Shown here: positions 57,524 to 64,000 of the stretch, piece by piece
Numbering within the stretch: position 1 is the first letter of the stretch
How the letters are laid out: every line of letters starts with the position of its first letter
From: Sandaracinus sp.
GTDB lineage: Bacteria > Myxococcota_A > Polyangia > Polyangiales > Houyiibacteriaceae
Assembly: GCA_002699025.1 (NCBI GenBank)
Contig: PABA01000203.1
Span: 1-64,000 of the forward strand
Direction of reading: 5' to 3'
Length of the DNA stretch: 64,000 nucleotides
The notes under the pieces: generated by a model
What the model saw: only the letters and a program-made list of their open reading frames with translations
Told to the model about the DNA's origin: nothing
The model's database searches: none
Position numbers and translations under genes: made by a program

Positions 57524-58354
57524 ATGTCGCACTTCGTCGTTCCGAACGCCCACGTCGGGCTCCTCTACGTGGACGGCGTCTACGAGGACGCCCTCCCCCC
57601 CGGCCGCCATCCCCTGGGCGGCGGCCTCTTCGACCGCAAGGTCCGCCGCGTCGACCTCGTCGACCTCCGCGAGCGCTCCCTCGTCATCAAGGGCCAGGAG
57701 ATCCTGACCCGCGACAAGGTCGCGATCCGCGTCTCGCTCCTCGTCTACTTCGAGGTCGTCGACCCGGTCGCCGCCAAGCACCACGTCGCCGACTACGAGG
57801 CGCGCATCTACGAGGACGTGCAGCTCGCTGCGCGCCGCTTCCTCGCGAGCCGCGACCTCGACGCGATCCTCAGCGACCGCAACGAGATCTCGGACGCGGT
57901 CCGCGAGACCGTCAAGGACGCGGCGCAGGGCTACGGCGTCGAGATCCACCGGGCGGACGTGAAGGATCTCGTCTTCCCGGGGAACCTCAAGACGATCATG
58001 AACCAGGTCCTCGAGACCGAGCGCCGCGCGGAGGCGAAGCTCATCCAGCAGCGCAAGGACATCGAGGCCCGCAAGCTGGCCGCCCGGGCCGACGAGGAGG
58101 CGCAGCGGCGTCGCCTCGAGGCCGAGCGCGAGCGGCTCCACCTCGAGCTCGAGGCGGAGAAGGAGCGCTCGGCGGCCGAGCTGGAACGCCAGCGCGTCGC
58201 GCTCCGGGCCGAGGTCGAGCAGGCCGAGGCCCTCGCCGCGCACCCGGCCCTGCTGAAGCTTCGCCAGCTCGAGACCCTCGCGACCATGGCCCGCTCCGGC
58301 GGGCGCTTCGTGGTCGGCCTGAAGGACCTCGAGCTCCTGGAAGACGAGCGCTGA
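57524..58354 (+). CDS. SPFH/band-7 (slipin-like) protein inside the tRNA array
   Basis: 276 aa. The SPFH domain has HFVVPNAHVGLLYVDGVYED, ERSLVIKGQEILTRDKVAIR, YFEVVDPVAAKHHVADYEAR and FLASRDLDAILSDRNEISDA, followed by a long charged coiled coil (about 175-245). Unlike most slipins it has no N-terminal membrane helix, so it may bind membranes by other means or stay soluble. AGGAGG lies 7 nt before the ATG. tRNA genes flank it on both sides in the same direction. Slipin genes are sometimes found near RtcB-type RNA repair genes (my recollection, not checked); no rtcB is in this window. Confidence 0.88.
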   Translation: MSHFVVPNAHVGLLYVDGVYEDALPPGRHPLGGGLFDRKVRRVDLVDLRERSLVIKGQEILTRDKVAIRVSLLVYFEVVDPVAAKHHVADYEARIYEDVQLAARRFLASRDLDAILSDRNEISDAVRETVKDAAQGYGVEIHRADVKDLVFPGNLKTIMNQVLETERRAEAKLIQQRKDIEARKLAARADEEAQRRRLEAERERLHLELEAEKERSAAELERQRVALRAEVEQAEALAAHPALLKLRQLETLATMARSGGRFVVGLKDLELLEDER

Positions 58355-58450
58355 CTCGTCGTTCCTCCCGGCTGCTCCAGCGGCCACGCCGCGCCCCTCC
58401 TCGCACCCGCGGGGGGAGGCGAGGCACCGCGCCTCTTCGGAGGCGCGTCT

Positions 58451-58522
58451 GCGACGATCGTCCAATGGACAAGACACCGGCTGGCCATGTCGGAGATGTG
58501 GGTTCGACTCCCGCTCGTCGCT
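58451..58522 (+). tRNA. tRNA-Gly (GCC), array member 33, G33
   Basis: Acceptor GCGACGA/TCGTCGC, anticodon stem CCGGC/GTCGG with loop TGGCCAT. Aligned with Gly-CCC the anticodon is GCC and position 33 is G instead of the near-universal U. T-arm GTGGG/CCCGC; discriminator U; only CC follows. Confidence 0.83.
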
Positions 58523-58552
58523 CCCGCGGCCCGCGCTCCGGGCCGCGCCTCC

Positions 58553-58626
58553 GCGAGAATCGTCCAACGGCAGGACACCGGTGCGCCACGCCGAAGATGT
58601 GGGTTCGAGTCCCGCTTCTCGCACCA
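58553..58626 (+). tRNA. tRNA-Gly (GCC), array member 34, C33
   Basis: Acceptor GCGAGAA/TTCTCGC, D-stem GTCC/GGAC, loop GCGCCAC with C33 and anticodon GCC. The anticodon stem has one mismatch and can also pair more tightly with a 5-nt loop. T-arm GTGGG/CCCGC, discriminator A, encoded CCA. Last member of the array. Confidence 0.83.
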
Positions 58627-58796
58627 CGCCGCGCGAACCGTCCGGGCTCGCCGCGCCTCATGGAGCAGACACGCTCGGGCTGCCCGCTCGGTCGACCTGC
58701 TCCGGCCCTCCCGCTCTCGAACAGGGCGGCGGCCGGCACGTCCGCCGGGGCGAGGCGGCGCCGAGCCTCCACGCTCGAGCTTCCTCGCCGGCCTCC

Positions 58797-59495
58797 TCAG
58801 GCCTCCGCGCCCGCGTCCCCCGAAGGTTCCTCCCCGCCGCCCTGGCGGGTGAGGAAGCGCGCGAGCAGCGTGCGCTTCGATCCGTCGTCGAAGCGCACCT
58901 CGAGCTTCGCGCCGCCGTCCAGCTCGCGCAGGATCGCGCCGCCGCCGAACTTCGGGTGCGAGACCCGCTTGGCGGGCGTCTCGTCCACGACGAGCGCCGG
59001 CCGGAAGCCCCCGAGGTCCTCGTCGTGCACGGACTTGAACGCGCGCGCCTTGTCGTCCGACTCGTCCTCGCGGAGCTGCTCGAGCTGCGTGCCCACCAGC
59101 TCGTCGAGCCACGCCTCGAGAGGCACGGCGTCGATCGAGCGGTCGCGCGTGTCGAAGAAGGCGACACCCTTCCCGCCGAGGGGCGCCGCCACGAGCACGT
59201 CGCCGCCCGGGTCGCGCCCGAGGCCGACCATGCCGCGCGGGCCGCCGCTCGCGTGGAGCTCCTTGGTCAGCGAGACGACGTTCTGCAGGCGCACGTCGAA
59301 GCCCTCGAGGGCGACGTCGCCGTTCGCGAGGAGCGCGAGCAGGTTGTCGCCGAGCTTCAGGCCGAGGGTCTTCTCGACGTCCTCGACGAGGGCCGCGTCG
59401 AGCGTCGGGTCGGTCTTCGTGCCGCTCACGTAGCGCAGGTGCAGCAGGCGGCGCTTGATCGGGTCCGTGAGCTCGAGCGTTCGCGCGGTGGCCAT
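58797..59495 (-). CDS. Hypothetical protein with Tudor/KOW-like C-terminus
   Basis: 232 aa, family not recognised. The N-terminal part (DAALVEDVEKTLGLKLGDNL, LLALLANGDVALEG) is somewhat like SMI1/KNR4 (SUKH) proteins, with IDAVPLEAWLDELVG later. The C-terminal VSHPKFGGGAILRELDGGAK and LEVRFDDGSKRTLLARF resembles the small beta barrel at the end of UvrD-type helicases. Between the array and tRNA-Gln (TTG), on the opposite strand. SUKH proteins can be immunity factors, but that is only a possibility here. Confidence 0.62.
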   Translation of the reverse strand: MATARTLELTDPIKRRLLHLRYVSGTKTDPTLDAALVEDVEKTLGLKLGDNLLALLANGDVALEGFDVRLQNVVSLTKELHASGGPRGMVGLGRDPGGDVLVAAPLGGKGVAFFDTRDRSIDAVPLEAWLDELVGTQLEQLREDESDDKARAFKSVHDEDLGGFRPALVVDETPAKRVSHPKFGGGAILRELDGGAKLEVRFDDGSKRTLLARFLTRQGGGEEPSGDAGAEA

Positions 59496-59623
59496 GGGGC
59501 GCCGAGCATACCGCGCGGCGCGGGCGGCGAAAGGGGCAATCCGGCGGCGGGGCCTTCGTGGCTCGGCCGCCGCGCCCGTGGTATGTGCACGACATCCGAG
59601 CGCGGCCCGGCCGCGCCACTCTC

Positions 59624-59697
59624 TCCGGCGTCGTCTAATGGCAGGACAGCGGACTTTGAATCCGCGAATCGTGGTTCGAATCCACGCGCCGGAACCA
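59624..59697 (+). tRNA. tRNA-Gln (TTG), canonical
   Basis: Acceptor TCCGGCG/CGCCGGA, D-stem GTCT/GGAC, anticodon stem GCGGA/TCCGC with loop CTTTGAA, T-arm CGTGG/CCACG, encoded CCA. It is well formed and lies 1 kb outside the array, so I treat it as an ordinary host gene. The 276-bp stretch after it shows no gene. Confidence 0.95.
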
Positions 59698-59973
59698 GCG
59701 CCCGACCTCGATCGCCGCGGCGCCGAGCCGGCTGCGTGAGGCCGCCCCGGCGGTCGAGGACGGGAGGCGCCGCGCCGCGGGTCGGAGTCCCTCCAGCGAT
59801 CCGCTCCGGGGATCCGCTCGACGTCCCGCTCCGCGAACGGCAGGCGCCAGCTCTTCTCGCCGGGGGCTCCCTCCGCTTCGTGGGGTGGACCTCGCCCACC
59901 CGGCCCGCCCATCGACACGCGCCCCACGAGCGGGCAGTCGGCGCGGCGTCGCCCCCTTCGAAGCGCGGCGGAG

Positions 59974-60717
59974 TCAGGCGCGTGCGCGGAGACGCAGGAA
60001 GGCTTCGTGGTTGCCCTTCGGGCCCTTGATGGGCGCGTCGGCGCGGGCGACCTCCTCGAGGCCGAGCGCGGCGGCCTCGGCGGCGACGGCGTCGATGGCC
60101 TTCGCGCGGAGCGCCGGGTCCCGGACGACGCCGCTCGTCTTGCTGACCTCGCGGCGGCCGACCTCGAACTGCGGCTTCACCATCGCGACGACCTCGCCCC
60201 CCGGGCGCAGCAGCGCGACGGCCGCGGGGAGGAGCTTCCGGAGTGAGATGAAGGAGGCGTCGATGACGACGAGATCGATGGGATCGGGCAGGTCGCCGGC
60301 CTTCAGGTGGCGCGCGTTGGTACGCTCCATGACGACGACGCGTGCGTCGTTCCGGAGCTTCGGATGCAGCTGACCGTACCCGACGTCGATCGCGTAGACC
60401 TTCGCCGCGCCGCGCTGGAGCAGGCAATCGGTGAAGCCGCCGGTGGAGGCGCCGAAGTCGGCGGCGACGAGGCCGGCCGGATCGAGGGCGAAGGCGTCGA
60501 GGGCGCCCTGGAGCTTGAGGCCCCCGCGGGAGACGTAGGGGTTGTCGGTGCCGCGCACGACGAGCTCGACGTCGGACGCGAGGCGCTCGCCGGCCTTCTC
60601 CACGCGCTGCTCGCCGACGTAGACCTTGCCGGCGAGGATCAGCGCCTGCGCGCGGGAACGGCTCGGCGCGAGCCCGCGCTCGTGCAGGAGGACGTCGGCC
60701 CGGACCTTCTTCGCCAT
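59974..60717 (-). CDS. tlyA: TlyA-type rRNA 2'-O-methyltransferase
   Basis: 247 aa. N-terminal S4 RNA-binding domain (VRADVLLHERGLAPSRSRAQ, YVGEQRVEKAG), then an RrmJ/FtsJ-like fold with RGGLKL, the SAM motif ADFGASTGGFTDCLLQRGA, DVGYGQLHPKLR, VVIDASFISLRKLLP and KPQFEVG. In mycobacteria TlyA methylates C1409 of 16S and C1920 of 23S rRNA and gives capreomycin sensitivity. The divergent lipoprotein gene overlaps its 5' end if its GTG start is right. Confidence 0.93.
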   Translation of the reverse strand: MAKKVRADVLLHERGLAPSRSRAQALILAGKVYVGEQRVEKAGERLASDVELVVRGTDNPYVSRGGLKLQGALDAFALDPAGLVAADFGASTGGFTDCLLQRGAAKVYAIDVGYGQLHPKLRNDARVVVMERTNARHLKAGDLPDPIDLVVIDASFISLRKLLPAAVALLRPGGEVVAMVKPQFEVGRREVSKTSGVVRDPALRAKAIDAVAAEAAALGLEEVARADAPIKGPKGNHEAFLRLRARA

Positions 60718-61674
60718 CGGCGGCGCGAGCGTAGCAGCTCGCGCGTCGGTCGCCGGGCCGCGGCGCTCGCCGCGCTGATGCTGGCGGCCTGCGGCGGCAG
60801 CGCCGAGAGCGCGCCGCCGCCGGTGGCGCCGGTGGCCGTGCGCACGCCAGCGCCGGCCCCGCTGCCCCAGACCTGGCCCGCGCCCCCCGAGCTCGGCTCG
60901 CGGCTCTGGGTCGACGTGAGCGCCTGCGAGGCGAGCCCGGCCTGCGCGCCGGCCCTCGCGCAGGCCGAGAGCTACTACCGCGAGCGGCGCCCGGACATCG
61001 CGGCGCTCCTCGCCGACCCGCGCCTCGACCCCTTCGAGGCGGAGACGATCTACGTGGCCCTCGTCACCTTCGGCTGGGACTGGGTGATGGTGACGACGCA
61101 CGACGACGACGTGCGGCCGGGGCTCGACGCGATGGCTCCCCTGGGCGCGCGGGGAGACGGCTGGCGCGAGGTGCCGGGCTGGCGGGAGCCGCCGCTGGCG
61201 CGGGCCGACCACCCGCACCGGGTCGTGAGCGTGGCGCCGGGCGCCCTCCCCTGGCTGCGCCCCGACGCGACGCTCGAGGCCTTCTGGCGACCGGGCGAGG
61301 ATCTCGCCGCCCTGCGCGCCGAGCCCTCCCGGCGGCGCTACGCCCGGAGCTCCCTGATGCCGGAACGCTTCGAGGCGCGGCTCCGGGTGGCGCCGACGCA
61401 GGGCGAGGCGCCGCCGGCCATGGCGCTCTCCTTTCGCGGTGCGTATCCGGACGCGGAGCAGGCGGAGCGGGCGAAGGCGATGGCCGAGCGGCGCATCGAG
61501 GCGGCCGCGCGGATGCCGGTGCTCGCGCTCGCGGGGCTGGCGAGCGCGCTCGAGAGCATCACCCTACGGCGCGAAGAGAGCACGCTCCTCGGCGAGCTCA
61601 CGCTGACGGGCGCGCAGGCGGCGCTCCTGACCCGGCTGCTGCTGAACCGCATCCGGCTGCCCGACGGCATGTGA
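60682..61674 (+). CDS. Lipoprotein of unknown function
   Basis: 330 aa from the in-frame GTG at 60682. RRAAALAALMLAACGG is a lipobox signal (LAAC) after a long basic n-region. The mature part has CEASPACAPALAQAESYY, TFGWDWVMVTTHDDDV and a C-terminal segment AMALSFRGAYPDAEQAERAK and GELTLTGAQAALLTRLLLNR of mixed helix/strand. Since no ATG/GTG lies closer to the signal, the start is uncertain; it would overlap tlyA divergently by 36 bp. No family is recognised. Confidence 0.68.
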   Translation: MQEDVGPDLLRHRRRERSSSRVGRRAAALAALMLAACGGSAESAPPPVAPVAVRTPAPAPLPQTWPAPPELGSRLWVDVSACEASPACAPALAQAESYYRERRPDIAALLADPRLDPFEAETIYVALVTFGWDWVMVTTHDDDVRPGLDAMAPLGARGDGWREVPGWREPPLARADHPHRVVSVAPGALPWLRPDATLEAFWRPGEDLAALRAEPSRRRYARSSLMPERFEARLRVAPTQGEAPPAMALSFRGAYPDAEQAERAKAMAERRIEAAARMPVLALAGLASALESITLRREESTLLGELTLTGAQAALLTRLLLNRIRLPDGM

Positions 61675-61708
61675 AGGCGCCCCTGGATGGGCTCGGCGCG
61701 CGACGGGC

Positions 61709-62791
61709 TCAGCGGGCGAGCTGGGCTTCGAGGGCGGCCTCGACCGGGCAGCCCTCGCGGGGGTCGAGGTAGAGCCAGGCGCGGCGACCGAAGAGCCAGC
61801 GCTCGCCCTCGCGGCGGACGAGCGCGGCGCGCGGGATGCGGAAGACGTCGCCGCCCGCGACCCGGGCGACGAGGTCCGTGGCCGTGAGGACGACCTCGAT
61901 CGGAGCGAGGCGGGTGCGCTCGGGGCCCGGCTCGGGGAGCGACGAGGAGGCGATCCAGCGGCGAATGGCGTCCGCCAGGCGACCGAAGCGCGTCGGCTCC
62001 CGATGGGCGACGATCTCCTCGGCGCGGGCCGAGGTGCGGTAGCCCCCCTCGGGGCGGGCGTCCGTCGGCCAGCGCTCGGAGCGCACGAAGCGCTGGTCCG
62101 GCCGCGCGAGCCAGCCCATGCGGCGGACCGAGCCCGGGCGGCGCTGCTCGAGCTCGGCGACGAGTGCCTCGATCTGCTCGCCCCAGTCGGCGTCGTCCTC
62201 GCGGCCGAGAAAGGCGACGCGCGTATGGCCACGCTCCCTCCAGCTCAGCGCGACGACCGGCCAGAGGTCGTCAGGCGTGGCGTGCTCGACCTCGCGCCAA
62301 TGGATGTCGGTATGCGGCCATGGGGCCGAGCCGCTGAGGAGCTCGCCCACCACGGTCTGGTAGTGGCGTTCCCGCTCGACGGGGAGACGCAGCACGTCGC
62401 CCCTCCACGCGATGCGCGGTCCTCCCTCCCAGTCGCCCTCGAAGGCCCGGCCCTGCTCCTCCCAGAGCTCCGCCTCCGTCCGAGCGGCGACCGCCTCGGC
62501 GAAGGCCCGGGCGTGAGACGCCCAGCGTGCGCCTGCGCTCCGGGGCGGCTTCACCTCCCGGCTCTGGCGGATGCGCCGGTCGACGAAGGTGAGCTTCACG
62601 CGGCGCGGCCCCCAGCGAACGACGCGCAGGGCGGTCCAGGAGACGCGCACGGCGCGGAAGGCGGGGGTCTCCCAGCCGTCGAGGTCGGGGCCGCCGCTCA
62701 GGAGGACGCCCGGCTCGCCCCAATCGAGAACGCGCGCGAGCTCGGGATCGAGGCGCATGCCTTCGAACCGTGCTCGCGCGCGTCCGCTCAT
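61709..62791 (-). CDS. Hypothetical protein beside ssb
   Basis: 360 aa, not recognised. No signal or membrane segment. It contains RAVRVSWTALRVVRWGPRRV, ERERHYQTVVGELLSG, HTRVAFLGREDDADWGEQIE and the end GERWLFGRRAWLYLDPREGC, an alternating strand pattern of a soluble protein with two similar halves. The ATG at 62791 is 16 nt after ssb; ATG 62758 is possible. Likely co-transcribed with ssb. Confidence 0.65.
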   Translation of the reverse strand: MSGRARARFEGMRLDPELARVLDWGEPGVLLSGGPDLDGWETPAFRAVRVSWTALRVVRWGPRRVKLTFVDRRIRQSREVKPPRSAGARWASHARAFAEAVAARTEAELWEEQGRAFEGDWEGGPRIAWRGDVLRLPVERERHYQTVVGELLSGSAPWPHTDIHWREVEHATPDDLWPVVALSWRERGHTRVAFLGREDDADWGEQIEALVAELEQRRPGSVRRMGWLARPDQRFVRSERWPTDARPEGGYRTSARAEEIVAHREPTRFGRLADAIRRWIASSSLPEPGPERTRLAPIEVVLTATDLVARVAGGDVFRIPRAALVRREGERWLFGRRAWLYLDPREGCPVEAALEAQLAR

Positions 62792-62807
62792 CGGTGGGCT
62801 GCCCCGC

Positions 62808-63335
62808 TCAGAACGGGATGTCGTCGTCGCCGAAGTCGTCGGCAGGGAAGTCGTCGAAGCCGCCGCCGCCGCCGCCGCCACCACCACCGCCGCCGCCGCC
62901 GCCGTAGCCGCCGCCACCACCGCCGCCGCCGCCGTAGCCGCCACCGCCGCCGAAGTCGCCGCCGCCGCCGCCGAAGTCGTCACGGCGCCCGCCGCCGCCT
63001 CCGCCGCCGAGGAGGATGATGTTGCGCGCGCGGATCTGCGTGGAGTTCCGCTTGTTGCCCTCGCGATCCTCCCACTGGCGGTACTCGATCGAGCCCTCGA
63101 CGCAGATCGTCCGGCCCTTCTGGAGGAACTTGCCGAGCGCCTCGGCGCGCTTCCCCCAGACGATGACCGTGTGCCACTCCGTCTTCTCGTCGCGCTCGCC
63201 CGAGCGCTTCACGAAGGACTCGGTCGTCGCCAGGCGCATGCGCATGCGCGCCATGCCGCTCTGGGTGTACTGCACCTCGGGATCCATCCCGAGGTTGCCG
63301 ATGAGGATCACCTTGTTGAGACCTTCTCGCGCCAT
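62808..63335 (-). CDS. ssb: Single-stranded DNA-binding protein
   Basis: 175 aa. OB fold (about 1-110) with NKVILIGNLGMDPEVQYTQS, EWHTVIVWGKRAEALGKFLQ and GRTICVEGSIEYRQWEDREG. A long Gly-rich linker (about 112-160, with a few Tyr and Phe) leads to the acidic tip DFGDDDIPF that recruits partners. The Gly tract is encoded by ccg/cca-rich repeats (62870-62980) and could vary in length. Confidence 0.97.
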   Translation of the reverse strand: MAREGLNKVILIGNLGMDPEVQYTQSGMARMRMRLATTESFVKRSGERDEKTEWHTVIVWGKRAEALGKFLQKGRTICVEGSIEYRQWEDREGNKRNSTQIRARNIILLGGGGGGGRRDDFGGGGGDFGGGGGYGGGGGGGGGYGGGGGGGGGGGGGGGFDDFPADDFGDDDIPF

Positions 63336-63685
63336 CTCGTCCTACTCGCTTCCCCGCATGACCGCCCCTCGCCCGGGGCCGACCCCCAGCGGGGTCGTCG
63401 TGTGGATGTCTTCTCTCGTTCGCGGCCGCCTCGGGCGAGCCACGGCTGGGTCTTCCTCGCGGTGCGCCTCGGCGCCCCAGCTGCCGCTCTTCGCTCCCGG
63501 CGCGGGTCGGGCGCCGGGCGAGGGGGGACCCTACTCGGCCGGTGTGACGTGGGCAACGGGGGCCCCACGCCCCGCGCCCGCGGAGCTCGCTGGCCCGGCC
63601 CGGCGTCCGCCTCGCGGGGCCGAAAACACTCGACAATCGCCCGGGGGCGCTCCGCGAAGCGCCGGCCCGCGCGACCTCCTCGAGC
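63336..63685. other. Intergenic region upstream of ssb
   Basis: 350 bp between ssb and the MopE-like gene, both minus. It should hold the ssb promoter. I see only a GACCCC/GGGGTC hairpin near 63383-63400 and GC-rich inverted repeats, no gene and no clear promoter. Confidence 0.35.
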
Positions 63686-64000
63686 TCAGCAGCCCTCGTC
63701 GAGGCGATCGTCGCAGTCCTGATCGACCTCGTCCGCGCAGACCTCGTCGGCCCCGGGGAAGATGGTGTCGTCCATGTCGTCGCAGTCCGCGCCCCCGCAC
63801 GCGATGGACACGGCGCCGTCGTCGTCCACGTCCCCCTCGAGGTCGCACTCGCTCAGGCAGCGGCCGAGCTCCTCGTCGCAGGTCTCGACCTCGGCGCAGG
63901 CCGGCGCGTCGGCCCCCACGCAGCCGCGGTCGTCGGCGGCGAGGTCGTCCGGGAGACAGCGCTCGCGGCCGTTGCAGAAGACGTCGTCTTCGCAGTCGGC
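63686..64000 (-). CDS. MopE-like Cys/Asp-rich metal-binding protein, partial
   Basis: At least 104 codons up to the window edge; the frame is open beyond it. DVDDDGAVSIACGGADCDDM, DDTIFPGADEVCADEVDQDC and DDRLDEGC form the putative metal-binding repeat found in MopE and many myxobacterial surface proteins (DCDD...PGA.E.C...D.DC). Further repeats upstream (CNGRERCLPDD, CDEELGRCLSECD) point to a large Cys-rich exported protein. Only the C-terminal end is seen, closing at GC-stop. Confidence 0.85.
   Translation of the reverse strand, partial: ADCEDDVFCNGRERCLPDDLAADDRGCVGADAPACAEVETCDEELGRCLSECDLEGDVDDDGAVSIACGGADCDDMDDTIFPGADEVCADEVDQDCDDRLDEGC

Noticed and set aside
52305-58626. Prophage as the source of the tRNA array
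   Set aside because: No integrase, terminase, capsid, tail or lysis gene is seen on either side; flanks are normal chromosomal genes (pabB, tlyA, ssb). A remnant cannot be excluded.
62870-62983. Ala/Thr/Val-rich extension of the gene next to ssb
   Set aside because: This is the shadow of the Gly-rich linker of ssb read in another frame.

Overview
This window looks like chromosomal DNA of a very GC-rich myxobacterium-type bacterium (Myxococcota, perhaps near Sandaracinaceae). I infer this from strong G/C preference at third codon positions, membrane-anchored Ser/Thr kinases with PEGA-like tails, lipoproteins rich in Asp-Ala-Gly linkers, a MopE-like Cys/Asp-rich protein at the right edge, TPR-TonB receptor fusions and PilZ proteins. 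No species is claimed.

Layout. 1-422 is a non-coding repeat block. 423-10651 holds a GIDE-like membrane protein (minus), a Ser/Thr kinase, and two paralogous TPR-TonB-dependent receptors followed by a large lipoprotein, probably one outer-membrane unit. 10779-19108 holds ribF and a mix of envelope, PilZ and PDZ proteins, a canonical tRNA-Ala with its own promoter and terminator, and a HAD 5'-nucleotidase. 19491-26791 (minus) holds rpmA, rplU, an RG-tailed protein, ribA, prfA, a DUF1385 membrane protein, a HEAT-like membrane protein and acyP. 26947-45254 (minus) is the fused str-S10-spc-alpha ribosomal cluster, from rpsL to rplQ. It lacks rplC, rpsN, rpmJ and rpsD at their usual positions, and carries a structured element before fusA, a terminator hairpin in the rpsL leader and a terminator that splits it before secY. 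45556-51205 holds a TPR-like membrane protein, a second Ser/Thr kinase, a propeller-like lipoprotein and pabB.

The standout is 52305-58626: 34 tRNA genes on the plus strand that together cover all 20 amino acids, with 32 different anticodons, 30 of which start with G or C. Many are structurally odd. D-loops are reduced to 3-5 nt, U33 is replaced in five genes, T-loop position 55 is changed in two, four have a G1-U72 end pair and most lack an encoded CCA. Aminoacylation identity elements are nevertheless kept (His G-1/C73, Ala G3-U70, long variable arms in Leu, Ser and Tyr). An HNH endonuclease gene and an SPFH/slipin gene sit inside the array. Two conventional tRNAs in the same window (Ala-GGC at 16288 and Gln-TTG at 59624) show that the host also has ordinary genes. 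I read the array as an auxiliary or specialised tRNA set, possibly mobile or tied to tRNA damage and repair; that role is inference.

59495 to the end holds an unrecognised protein, tlyA, a lipoprotein, an unrecognised protein, ssb and the partial MopE-like gene. All calls rest on reading the sequence; no database search was made.
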